Shown here: piece by piece, positions 1-5,465 of the stretch
Layout of the letters: every line of letters starts with the position of its first letter
Numbering within the stretch: position 1 is the stretch's first letter
NCBI GenBank assembly: GCA_028715665.1
Contig: JAQURI010000089.1
Coordinates: 1 to 6,536, forward strand
DNA length: 6,536 nt
Direction of reading: 5' to 3'
From: Candidatus Ratteibacteria bacterium
Lineage (GTDB): Bacteria > CAIJMQ01
The notes under the pieces: model-generated
Told to the model about the DNA's origin: nothing
Databases searched by the model: none
Seen by the model: the letters and a program-made list of their open reading frames with translations, nothing else
Made by a program: the position numbers and the translations under genes

Positions 1-11
1 GAAAAAACAAG

Positions 12-141
12 ATAGTTTTAAGTTTTAGGTAATAAGTTGTAAGTAACTGATAAAATAGTTATAAGTTTTAGGTAATAAGTTGTAAGTAACTGATAAAATA
101 AAAAATAGTTATAAGTCTTAAGTAATAAGTTATAACTTAAA
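12..141. repeat. AT-rich tandem repeat, 43-bp period, left of the four-helix-bundle gene
   Basis: Positions 12-54 and 55-97 are two adjacent copies of a 43-bp unit that differ at one base (T at 18, A at 61). Each contains the words AAGTTTTAGGTAATAAGTTG and TAAGTAACTGATAAA. A third, degenerate and partial copy starts at 105 after a few extra A/T bases and dissolves into the word TTATAACTTAAAAC at 130-143. That word recurs exactly at 552-565 and 611-624 on the other side of the neighbouring gene. The array may continue beyond the left window edge. No open reading frame or RNA gene is seen in it. Confidence 0.9.
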
Positions 142-160
142 ACCTAGAACTTATTACTTA
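119..160. repeat. Inverted repeat, 13-bp arms
   Basis: Arms 119-131 and 148-160 are perfect reverse complements (TAAGTAATAAGTT / AACTTATTACTTA) around a 16-nt spacer. The 12-bp palindrome AAGTTATAACTT at 127-138 overlaps the left arm. The structure lies 15 bp beyond the stop codon of the four-helix-bundle gene. It could form a weak AT-only hairpin in the transcript. With no GC in the stem and no clear U-tract, I call it part of the repeat cluster rather than a terminator. Confidence 0.75.
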
Positions 161-174
161 GAACTTTTACTTAT

Positions 175-528
175 TCATCCCAGTTTCTTTAAGAATGTAT
201 AGAGCATTCTACTAAGTTCAATTCCCTCTTTTTCTAAACTTTCTATTTGTGCTTCTGCTTTATATAGGCCTAGTTTCTTTATTAATTCTAAACATGTTAG
301 AACTTCATTAGCTGAACGGTATGCATAACTGACAAATAAAGAAAATTCTTTATTAGAATTTGCGCCTGCTCCTTCGGATATATTTAGAGGTATAGAACTT
401 GCTGCTCTTCTTATTTGAGAAATCAGCCCATATTTTTCACTGGTCGGAAGTTTTGTTGAGAATTTATAGATCTCCGTACAATATCCAATCGCTCTGTTGT
501 AAATATTTAATTTTCTAAAGTTTTGCAT
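175..528 (-). CDS. Four-helix-bundle protein, 23S rRNA intervening-sequence (S23/IVP) type
   Basis: The 117-residue product has the family's signature layout. An N-terminal F-x-x-L-x-I-Y segment is followed by a first helix, the block KYGLISQIRRAASSIPLNIS at about residues 32-51 running into EGAG, then two further predicted helices (about 60-87 and 91-115). The length is typical. The family was first seen as ORFs in intervening sequences of 23S rRNA genes and is related to the Avd accessory protein of diversity-generating retroelements; its biochemical role is generally unknown. Here no rRNA gene or reverse transcriptase is nearby. It lies 110 bp downstream of hisF on the same strand, inside AT-rich repeat clusters on both sides. 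The ATG at 528 has only a weak purine-rich stretch (GAAAG) as ribosome binding site. The gene looks more AT-rich than the biosynthetic genes, which suggests separate arrival. Family call is firm, function open. Confidence 0.9.
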   Translation of the reverse strand: MQNFRKLNIYNRAIGYCTEIYKFSTKLPTSEKYGLISQIRRAASSIPLNISEGAGANSNKEFSLFVSYAYRSANEVLTCLELIKKLGLYKAEAQIESLEKEGIELSRMLYTFLKKLG

Positions 529-548
529 TTTTTTCTTTCGAATTTTTA

Positions 549-640
549 GACTTATAACTTAAAACTTATTTTTAAAATCAGTTATAAGTATTAGGTTTTA
601 AGTTTTCGACTTATAACTTAAAACTTATCACTTATTACTA
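549..640. repeat. AT-rich direct and inverted repeats between hisF and the four-helix-bundle gene
   Basis: A 21-bp word is repeated exactly at 549-569 and 608-628 (core TTATAACTTAAAAC). Between them, 581-604 carries the same words inverted: GTTTTAAGTT at 595-604 pairs perfectly with 615-624, and 581-589 pairs with 550-558. The word ACTTATTACT at 630-639 also occurs at 149-158 in the left cluster. The right edge covers the hisF stop codon (638-640). This stretch could fold as an AT-rich hairpin after hisF, but it has no GC-rich stem plus U-run, so it is annotated as repeat. Confidence 0.85.
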
Positions 641-1477
641 TATTCTCACCGCTATCCCCTTATTCTTCAAATATTCTTTTGCTTCTTTGATTGAATATTC
701 GCCGTAGTGGAAAATTGAGGCGGCAAGGACTGCGTCGGCTTTGCCCGTGGTCAGGGCTTCGTAGAGGTGTTCTAAGGTGCCGGCGCCGCCGGAAGCGATT
801 ACGGGAATATTCACTGCTTCGGATATTGCTTGTGTTAACTGCAAGTCGTATCCGTCTTTTGTTCCGTCTTTATCCATGCTCGTAAGAAGAATTTCTCCCG
901 CGCCTAATTCTTCCACTCTTCTTGCCCACCTTACTGCATCTAATCCCGTAGGTTTTCTTCCGCCGTAAGTATATACTTCCCACTTTTTATCAGAGGACAG
1001 AGGACGGACAACAGATGACAGATTTTTGGAATTTTTGTCTTCTGTTTTCTGAAGTTTTGCGTCTATCGCGACAACGATACACTGGCTTCCGAATTCTTCG
1101 GCTGATTCTTTTATAAGAGCGGGGTTTTCCAGCGCGGCGGTATTTATGGAAACTTTGTCTGCGCCGCTTTTAAGCAGTAATCTTATATCTTCTATATTTC
1201 TTATTCCGCCGCCGACGGTAAGAGGGATGAAAACTTTTTCCGCGGTTTTTTTCACTACGTCCAGCATTGTCCCGCGCTTTTCGAAGCTTGCGGCAATGTC
1301 CAGAAATACAACCTCATCCGCCCCTTCTTTGCTGTATGCGGAGGCGGTTTCAACGGGGTCACCAGCGTCTTTTAAGTTTATGAAATTTATTCCTTTGACG
1401 ACGCGGCCGTCTTTTACGTCAAGACAGGGGATTATTCTTTTAGCTAACCCCGTTAGAAATTTAGATTCGATTTTCAT
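638..1477 (-). CDS. hisF: Imidazole glycerol phosphate synthase, cyclase subunit
   Basis: HisF is the TIM-barrel half of the HisH/HisF complex. It uses ammonia from HisH to turn PRFAR into imidazole glycerol phosphate and AICAR in the cytoplasm. The hallmarks are visible: AKRIIPCLDVKDGRVVKG (residues 12-29) with the catalytic Asp20, VGGGI (about 88-92), DKVSINTAA (about 107-115), VVAIDAK with the second catalytic Asp139, LLTSMDKDGTKDGYD and VIASGGAG. At 279 residues it is longer than the usual roughly 250-255, for two reasons. There are about ten extra N-terminal residues (MKIESKFLTG) before the normal LAKRII start. There is also an insert at about residues 142-165, just after Asp139, encoded by a 7-bp-period repeat. 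The ATG at 1477 is the only plausible start: no start codon exists at the usual position, and an in-frame stop lies a short way upstream. It follows hisH by 45 bp. All core motifs are intact, so the gene is probably functional. Confidence 0.97.
   Translation of the reverse strand: MKIESKFLTGLAKRIIPCLDVKDGRVVKGINFINLKDAGDPVETASAYSKEGADEVVFLDIAASFEKRGTMLDVVKKTAEKVFIPLTVGGGIRNIEDIRLLLKSGADKVSINTAALENPALIKESAEEFGSQCIVVAIDAKLQKTEDKNSKNLSSVVRPLSSDKKWEVYTYGGRKPTGLDAVRWARRVEELGAGEILLTSMDKDGTKDGYDLQLTQAISEAVNIPVIASGGAGTLEHLYEALTTGKADAVLAASIFHYGEYSIKEAKEYLKNKGIAVRI
991..1051. repeat. Heptad repeat element inserted in frame inside hisF
   Basis: Positions 991-1021 read as 7-bp units CAGAGGA, CAGAGGA, CGGACAA, CAGATGA plus CAG. 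After an AT-rich centre (1022-1035), 1036-1051 carries the same family on the opposite strand (TGTCTTCTGTTTTCTG), so the element is an imperfect inverted repeat. It encodes most of the extra segment of HisF (about residues 142-165; roughly 19 residues more than the Thermotoga maritima protein as I recall it). The 16-bp right arm is identical to 1772-1787 in hisH. Confidence 0.85.
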
Positions 1478-1516
1478 ATCGTTCCCGTTTATCCCGTTAA
1501 AATATTTCTAACGGGG
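1448..1516. repeat. 13-bp inverted repeat spanning the hisF start
   Basis: CCCCGTTAGAAAT at 1448-1460, inside hisF, is the perfect reverse complement of 1504-1516, in the hisH-hisF gap. The hisF start codon (1475-1477) lies in the 43-nt spacer. A competing smaller hairpin, 1493-1499 with 1509-1515 (CCCGTTA/TAACGGG), uses part of the same right arm. The left arm encodes the K-F-L-T-G part of the unusual HisF N-terminus. The pattern looks like a dispersed palindromic repeat. A translational-control role is possible but only inferred. Confidence 0.75.
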
Positions 1517-1522
1517 CAAGGC

Positions 1523-2161
1523 TCATTTGGTCCTCGTTAGTTCAATGAAATTTTTAAGTATCTTCAAACCCAAATCCGAACTTTTTTCCGGGTGAAACTG
1601 CACGCCCCAGACGTTATCTTTGTTTATCGCGGAGACAAATTCTTTGCCGTATTCAGTAGTAGCAATAACAGTATCTTTATCTTCCGGCTCCACATAATAA
1701 GAATGGTCGAAATAAAAATAAGAATTATCCGGTATGTCTTTTAATATATCTGTTTTCTGTTCTCTGTTTTCTGTCTTCTGTTTTCTGATATCGTTCCACC
1801 CCATATGCGGAATCTTTACATTTGCAGAAAATTTTTTGACGTTGCCTTTTATAATATCTAACCCTTTGCAGATTCCGTGTTCTTCGCTTTCGGTAAATAG
1901 CAGCTGCAATCCTAAACAAATTCCTAAAAATGGTTTATTGTTTTTTATGGATTCAAGCAGTGCGGGTATTATTTCTGATTTCCCGAGGTTTTCCATGCCT
2001 TTGCGGAATGCGCCGACGCCGGGCAGGACTATTGCTTCGGCGGAAAGTATGTCTTTTGCTTTGTCGGCGACTTTTACTTTTGCTCCTACGGATTCAAGCG
2101 CTTTGCTGACGCTGCGCAAGTTGCCTAAGCCGTAATCAATGACTGCAATGAATTTGTCCAT
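1523..2161 (-). CDS. hisH: Imidazole glycerol phosphate synthase, glutaminase subunit
   Basis: HisH is the class I glutamine amidotransferase partner of HisF. It hydrolyses glutamine and channels ammonia into the HisF barrel. The N-terminus IAVIDYGLGNLRSV, the LPGVGAF oxyanion strand (46-52), the nucleophile Cys82 in GICLGLQLLF, PHMGWN (118-123) and the triad His190/Glu192 in QFHPEKSS are all present. The length of 212 residues is close to the family norm of about 200-215. Residues 126-138 (RKQKTENREQKTD) are encoded by a 7-bp-period repeat and occupy a loop that is variable between homologues. The ATG at 2161 gives the standard N-terminus and has an AAAAGGA site 10 nt upstream. The gene overlaps the 3' end of purL by 37 bp, suggesting coupled translation, and hisF follows as expected for a subunit pair. 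Confidence 0.97.
   Translation of the reverse strand: MDKFIAVIDYGLGNLRSVSKALESVGAKVKVADKAKDILSAEAIVLPGVGAFRKGMENLGKSEIIPALLESIKNNKPFLGICLGLQLLFTESEEHGICKGLDIIKGNVKKFSANVKIPHMGWNDIRKQKTENREQKTDILKDIPDNSYFYFDHSYYVEPEDKDTVIATTEYGKEFVSAINKDNVWGVQFHPEKSSDLGLKILKNFIELTRTK
1750..1787. repeat. Heptad repeat inside hisH
   Basis: Five consecutive 7-bp units, CTGTTTT, CTGTTCT, CTGTTTT, CTGTCTT, CTGTTTT, plus a final CTG. Read on the coding strand they give R126 to D138 of HisH. The 16 bp at 1772-1787 match 1036-1051 in hisF exactly and in the same orientation. hisH reads the shared word as ..AGA AAA CAG AAG ACA, while hisF reads it as CAG AAA ACA GAA GAC, so the frames differ. Confidence 0.9.
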
Positions 2162-4332
2162 TTATCTAATATCCTTTTAATAGGCAGATTAATTAAAACA
2201 TTTTTGCCGCTAGATATCTTTAAATTTTTACCGCCGGTTGTTCCTATTATACGAAACGGCGCAGCAAAATTTTGGGCTATGGCCCTGATTTTACCTGCAG
2301 ATTTTTTGTTGCAGGAAATAACAATTCTTGATTGCGATTCGCCGAAAAGGGCAGTGTCTTTTCTGCCGATAAAATCTAAATTATCAATGAGTGCTCCCAT
2401 TACATTATCATTATTGGAAATACAACACTCTGCCAGCGTAACTGCCAATCCCCCTTCGGAGCAATCGTGCGCCGAACTGGCTAATCCTTTTTTTATTGCT
2501 TCTTGCGCTGTTTGCTGGACTGCCCGCTCCAAACGTAAATCTAACTGCGGAGCGTCTCCTTTTATCAATCCGTGTATTACTTTTAAGTATTCGCTGCCGC
2601 CGAGTTCTTCCTTCGAAGACCCTAAAAGAATAATTATCTCATTTTCTTTCTTGAAATATTGCGTGCAAACTTTTTTGATGTCATTTATGACTCCTATCAT
2701 GCCGATAGCCGGCGTCGGGTGGATTGCGCCTTTTGGGCTTTCATTATAAAAAGAAACATTGCCGCTTACCACCGGGATATCGAAGAATTTGCAAGCATCC
2801 GCAATTCCTTCCATGCAATTCTTGAATTGCCAGAACCTATCGGGCTTTTCGGGATTGCCGAAATTAAGACAGTCCGTGACTGCAGCGGCTTGAGCGCCGG
2901 AACATACAAGATTTCTTGCTGCTTCGGCTACGGCAATCTGCGCTCCTCTATATGGATTTAGGAAACAGTATCTGCTGTTGCAATCGGCAGTTGCCGCAAG
3001 GGCTTTATTCGTTCCTTTTAATCTTAACACTGAAGCATCTGAGCCGGGCAAGACGGCGGTGTTGGTCTGAACCATATGGTCGTATTGCTCATAAACCCAT
3101 TTTTTACTGCAAATAGACGGAGAACTTAAAAGTTTAAGCAGGGTTTCGTTGTAATTTTTAGGTTCGGGAATTTTATTTATATCCAATTTATTCAACCGGT
3201 CTAAATAATTCGGTTTTTTGTACGGCATATCATAGACAGGCGACTGCGTTAGGGAATGGGCTTTTATTTCTGCCACAATTTTCCCTTTATCTTTAATGCG
3301 CACAACACCGTCGTCGGTGACTTTACCGATTACCACGGCATTTAAATCCCACTTAGAAAAAATCCGCTCGATTTCTTTTTCTTTGCCTTTTTTCACGCAG
3401 ACAAGCATTCTCTCCTGTGACTCGGACATCATTACTTCCCACGGCTGCATATTAGATTCTCTTCGCGGGACACGGGCAATATCTACTTCCATTCCCGAAT
3501 TGCCCGCAGAAGCCATCTCGCTTGTTGAACATGTTATGCCTGCGGCGCCCATGTCTTTAATGCCTATAACATATCCCGTAGCCAGAGCTTCTAATGTAGC
3601 TTCGATTAAGCATTTTTCGGTAAATGGGTCCCCTATCTGGACTGCAGGCCTTTTTTCTTCAGATTCTTTAAATTCATGTGAAGCCAAAACGCTGCAACCG
3701 CCGATGCCGTCTCTACCCGTACTTGAACCCACATACATGATTGAATTGCCGTATCCCGTGGCGCGCGCTCTGGCCAATTTGGTTTTCTTAGCTACGCCAA
3801 TACACATCACATTGACCAGACAGTTGCCGGTATAACTTTCGTCAAAATATATCTCTCCGCCGACTGTAGGTACGCCTACGCAATTGCCGTAAAATTGGAT
3901 TCCATCTACTACGCCGCGCAAAAGATATCGATTGTAGGTTTGAGTTAAGGAGCCAAACCTTAAAGAGTTCAAAGATGCTATTGGCCTTGCGCCTGCAGTA
4001 AAAATATCCCTGATAATTCCTCCCACGCCTGTTGCAGCGCCTTGCTTCGGCTCGACCTGTGAAGGATGATTGTGGCTTTCCATTTTAAAAATTACGGCTA
4101 AGTCATCAACAATGATTCCCCCGGAATCTTCACCGATAAGGCTTTTATACTTTCCTTTTTTAGGCAAAAGTTTAAGCCAATTACGGGAACGGGTATATCC
4201 GCAGTGTTCCGACCATTCTACGGAAAACATCGCCAGTTCCGTAGGCGTTGGCTCCCGCTTTAAAATATCCAGAATTTTTTGATATTCGTTGTCATTTAAT
4301 CCCAGACTTTTATAAACTTCAGGTTTTACCAT
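2125..4332 (-). CDS. purL: Phosphoribosylformylglycinamidine synthase II, short PurL
   Basis: PurL is the ATP-dependent synthetase subunit that converts FGAR to FGAM with ammonia from PurQ, in a complex with PurS. At 735 residues it is the short bacterial form. The order of motifs matches the Bacillus-type enzyme: SEHCGYTRSR (41-50, conserved His43), MESHNHPS, the Gly-rich GAATGVGGIIRDIFTAGARP (about 98-117), GNCVGVPTVGGE, SSTGRDGIGG, IKDMGAAGITCSTSEMAS, MMSESQERML, TDCLNFGNPEKP, VSGNVSFYNES, SAHDCSEGGLAV and the late FGESQSR. The ATG at 4332 fits the expected N-terminus, although only a weak AAGAA precedes it. A 182-bp gap with hairpins separates it from purQ, an unusual spacing for a pair normally close together. 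Its last 12 codons plus the stop overlap hisH. No internal repeat insertion or frameshift is seen. Confidence 0.98.
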   Translation of the reverse strand: MVKPEVYKSLGLNDNEYQKILDILKREPTPTELAMFSVEWSEHCGYTRSRNWLKLLPKKGKYKSLIGEDSGGIIVDDLAVIFKMESHNHPSQVEPKQGAATGVGGIIRDIFTAGARPIASLNSLRFGSLTQTYNRYLLRGVVDGIQFYGNCVGVPTVGGEIYFDESYTGNCLVNVMCIGVAKKTKLARARATGYGNSIMYVGSSTGRDGIGGCSVLASHEFKESEEKRPAVQIGDPFTEKCLIEATLEALATGYVIGIKDMGAAGITCSTSEMASAGNSGMEVDIARVPRRESNMQPWEVMMSESQERMLVCVKKGKEKEIERIFSKWDLNAVVIGKVTDDGVVRIKDKGKIVAEIKAHSLTQSPVYDMPYKKPNYLDRLNKLDINKIPEPKNYNETLLKLLSSPSICSKKWVYEQYDHMVQTNTAVLPGSDASVLRLKGTNKALAATADCNSRYCFLNPYRGAQIAVAEAARNLVCSGAQAAAVTDCLNFGNPEKPDRFWQFKNCMEGIADACKFFDIPVVSGNVSFYNESPKGAIHPTPAIGMIGVINDIKKVCTQYFKKENEIIILLGSSKEELGGSEYLKVIHGLIKGDAPQLDLRLERAVQQTAQEAIKKGLASSAHDCSEGGLAVTLAECCISNNDNVMGALIDNLDFIGRKDTALFGESQSRIVISCNKKSAGKIRAIAQNFAAPFRIIGTTGGKNLKISSGKNVLINLPIKRILDKWTNSLQSLITA
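2172..2178 (-). promoter_or_regulatory. Ribosome binding site for hisH
   Basis: AAAAGGA on the minus strand, 10 nt before the hisH ATG and inside the purL coding sequence. It supports the 2161 start and therefore the purL-hisH overlap. Confidence 0.6.
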
Positions 4333-4351
4333 GTTATTTCTTGTTTTTACC

Positions 4352-4436
4352 CAGATTTTGGCTTTGCCAAAATCTGCCCGAGGGGCCGACTGATTAAATC
4401 TTGAAAAGATTTAATCAAGCTTGTCGGGGTAACCCC
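4352..4436. repeat. Palindromic hairpin cluster between purQ and purL
   Basis: Hairpin 1 has perfect 11-bp arms, 4352-4362 and 4366-4376 (CAGATTTTGGC/GCCAAAATCTG), with a 3-nt loop. Hairpin 2 has perfect 12-bp arms, 4391-4402 and 4406-4417 (TGATTAAATCTT/AAGATTTAATCA), also with a 3-nt loop. CCGAC at 4386-4390 pairs with GTCGG at 4423-4427 and extends hairpin 2 past a 5-nt bulge. GGGG at 4382-4385 can pair with CCCC at 4433-4436. No U-run follows either hairpin on the transcribed strand, so a simple intrinsic terminator is unlikely. It resembles a repetitive extragenic palindrome or a folded processing or attenuation element. The rest of the gap (4437-4514) is AT-rich with nothing clear. Confidence 0.8.
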
Positions 4437-4471
4437 AAATTTACACTTCATTTTTTATTACAATATTAAAT

Positions 4472-4498
4472 ACTATAAGGTTACTAAGAACCTATCAA
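4472..4498 (-). promoter_or_regulatory. Possible weak promoter before purL
   Basis: On the minus strand TTGATA (4493-4498) and TATAGT (4472-4477) are spaced 15 bp apart, in the only sizeable gap of the biosynthetic cluster. The spacing is short and such matches arise by chance in AT-rich DNA. It would give purL-hisH-hisF a transcript of their own. Suggestive only. Confidence 0.2.
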
Positions 4499-4514
4499 AC
4501 GTTCAATCTCTAAC

Positions 4515-5213
4515 TTAAATTTTTGGGTTAAGCCATGCGGCTATTGATTTAAAGATTAAGAAGCCGTCTTCGGAACCTAATATTTTTTCGGAACTTCTCT
4601 CCGGATGAGGCATCATGCCGAGGACATTTCCGTTTTTGTTTATTATGCCGGCGATATTTGCTAAGGCGCCGTTGGGATTGGACTGGTTGTTAACAGCTCC
4701 GTCTTGACTGCAATAGCGGAAGACAATTTGTCTGTTTTCTTCCAGTGTTTTTAATCCCGACTTGTCAATGTAATAATTACCTTCGTTGTGAGCTATCGGT
4801 ATTTTTAAAATTTGGTTTCTACTGCAAAAATTTGTAAAAGGAGTCTTATTGGTTTCGGTTTTTATATAGACATATTTACAAATAAAATGTAGGTTTTTAT
4901 TTCTTAACATCGCTCCCGGCAAGAGCCCTGCCTCAAGCAAAATTTGAAACCCATTGCAAATTCCGATTACGAGCCCCCCTTTTTGAGCAAAGCGATATAT
5001 TTGCTTCATCAGCGGCGAGAATCTGGCTATTGCGCCTGTCCTAAGATAGTCTCCGTAACTGAAACCGCCCGGCAGGATTGCGCAATCGATATCATCCAAT
5101 TTAGTTTGTTTATGCCATATATATTTAACCGGCTGTTTTAATACATTCTTGACCGTATAAAAACAGTCTCGGTCGCAATTCGAACCCGGGAAAACCACGA
5201 CGCCGAATTTCAT
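4515..5213 (-). CDS. purQ: Phosphoribosylformylglycinamidine synthase, glutaminase subunit PurQ
   Basis: PurQ hydrolyses glutamine and passes ammonia to PurL for FGAM formation. The 232-residue protein aligns end to end with the class I amidotransferase of Bacillus-type FGAM synthase. It starts MKFGVVVFPGSNCDRD and has LPGGFSYGDYLRTGAIARF (47-65), the nucleophile Cys86 in IGICNGFQIL, LLPGAMLRNKNLHFIC, AHNEGNYY, and His203/Glu205 in GMMPHPERS. The length is normal. The ATG at 5213 is preceded by a good ribosome site inside the purS end and begins 1 bp after the purS stop, implying coupled translation of the two partners. No unusual insertion is seen, although residues 116-136 are less conserved in composition. 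Confidence 0.98.
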   Translation of the reverse strand: MKFGVVVFPGSNCDRDCFYTVKNVLKQPVKYIWHKQTKLDDIDCAILPGGFSYGDYLRTGAIARFSPLMKQIYRFAQKGGLVIGICNGFQILLEAGLLPGAMLRNKNLHFICKYVYIKTETNKTPFTNFCSRNQILKIPIAHNEGNYYIDKSGLKTLEENRQIVFRYCSQDGAVNNQSNPNGALANIAGIINKNGNVLGMMPHPERSSEKILGSEDGFLIFKSIAAWLNPKI

Positions 5214-5214
5214 T

Positions 5215-5463
5215 TTAGACCTCTTTTATTCTAAAACTGTAATCCTCTATTATCAGATTGGCTAATAGCTTCCGGCACATTTCGTTAATCTTTTGTTTGG
5301 CTTTTTTCTTGTCTTCGGAATTTAATGTAATAGTAACTAATTTACCGACGCGGACTTCTTGTAAATTTTGATAACCCAATGATTCTAAAGCGTGCTTGAT
5401 AGTCAATCCCTGAGGATCGGATACGGTCTTTTTCAGGGTTATATAAATTTCTACATTTAACAT
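5215..5463 (-). CDS. purS: Phosphoribosylformylglycinamidine synthase subunit PurS
   Basis: PurS is the small structural subunit that bridges PurQ and PurL in the bacterial FGAM synthase complex. The product (82 residues from this start) has the family features: an initial VEIYITLKKTVSDPQG strand and loop, then LTIKHALESLGYQNLQEVRVGKLVTI, and a C-terminal helix rich in Lys and Leu. An alternative ATG at 5475 would add four residues (MGVK) and overlap the guaA end by 10 bp. I prefer 5463 because GGGAG lies 5 nt upstream of it and because family members usually begin directly at this strand. It sits 2 bp after guaA and 1 bp before purQ. Confidence 0.95.
   Translation of the reverse strand: MLNVEIYITLKKTVSDPQGLTIKHALESLGYQNLQEVRVGKLVTITLNSEDKKKAKQKINEMCRKLLANLIIEDYSFRIKEV
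5219..5225 (-). promoter_or_regulatory. Ribosome binding site for purQ
   Basis: AAGAGGT on the minus strand, 5 nt before the purQ ATG and formed by the last codons of purS. It supports the 5213 start. Confidence 0.65.
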
Positions 5464-5465
5464 TT

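Noticed and set aside
12..141. CRISPR-like array
   Set aside because: The 43-bp units are directly adjacent with no unique spacers, and no cas gene is present.
175..640. Diversity-generating retroelement
   Set aside because: The four-helix-bundle protein is distantly Avd-like, but no reverse transcriptase or adenine-substituted template/variable repeat pair is seen in the window.
638..1477. hisF as a pseudogene because of the inserts
   Set aside because: The frame is unbroken and both catalytic aspartates and all phosphate-binding motifs are present.
1725..1919. 64-codon minus-strand frame within hisH
   Set aside because: It is an out-of-frame reading of hisH kept open partly by the stop-free heptad repeat.
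2204..2749. 181-codon plus-strand open frame
   Set aside because: It lies wholly antisense to the strongly conserved purL and its translation shows no recognisable domain; a shadow frame. The same applies to the plus-strand frames at 1146-1511, 1734-2135 and 3296-3835.
4352..4417. Intrinsic terminators after purQ
   Set aside because: The hairpins are perfect but neither is followed by a U-run on the minus-strand transcript, and purL continues the same pathway.
4333..4514. Purine riboswitch before purL
   Set aside because: The hairpins are simple perfect palindromes with 3-nt loops. I see no three-way junction with the conserved loop-loop and core bases of the purine class.
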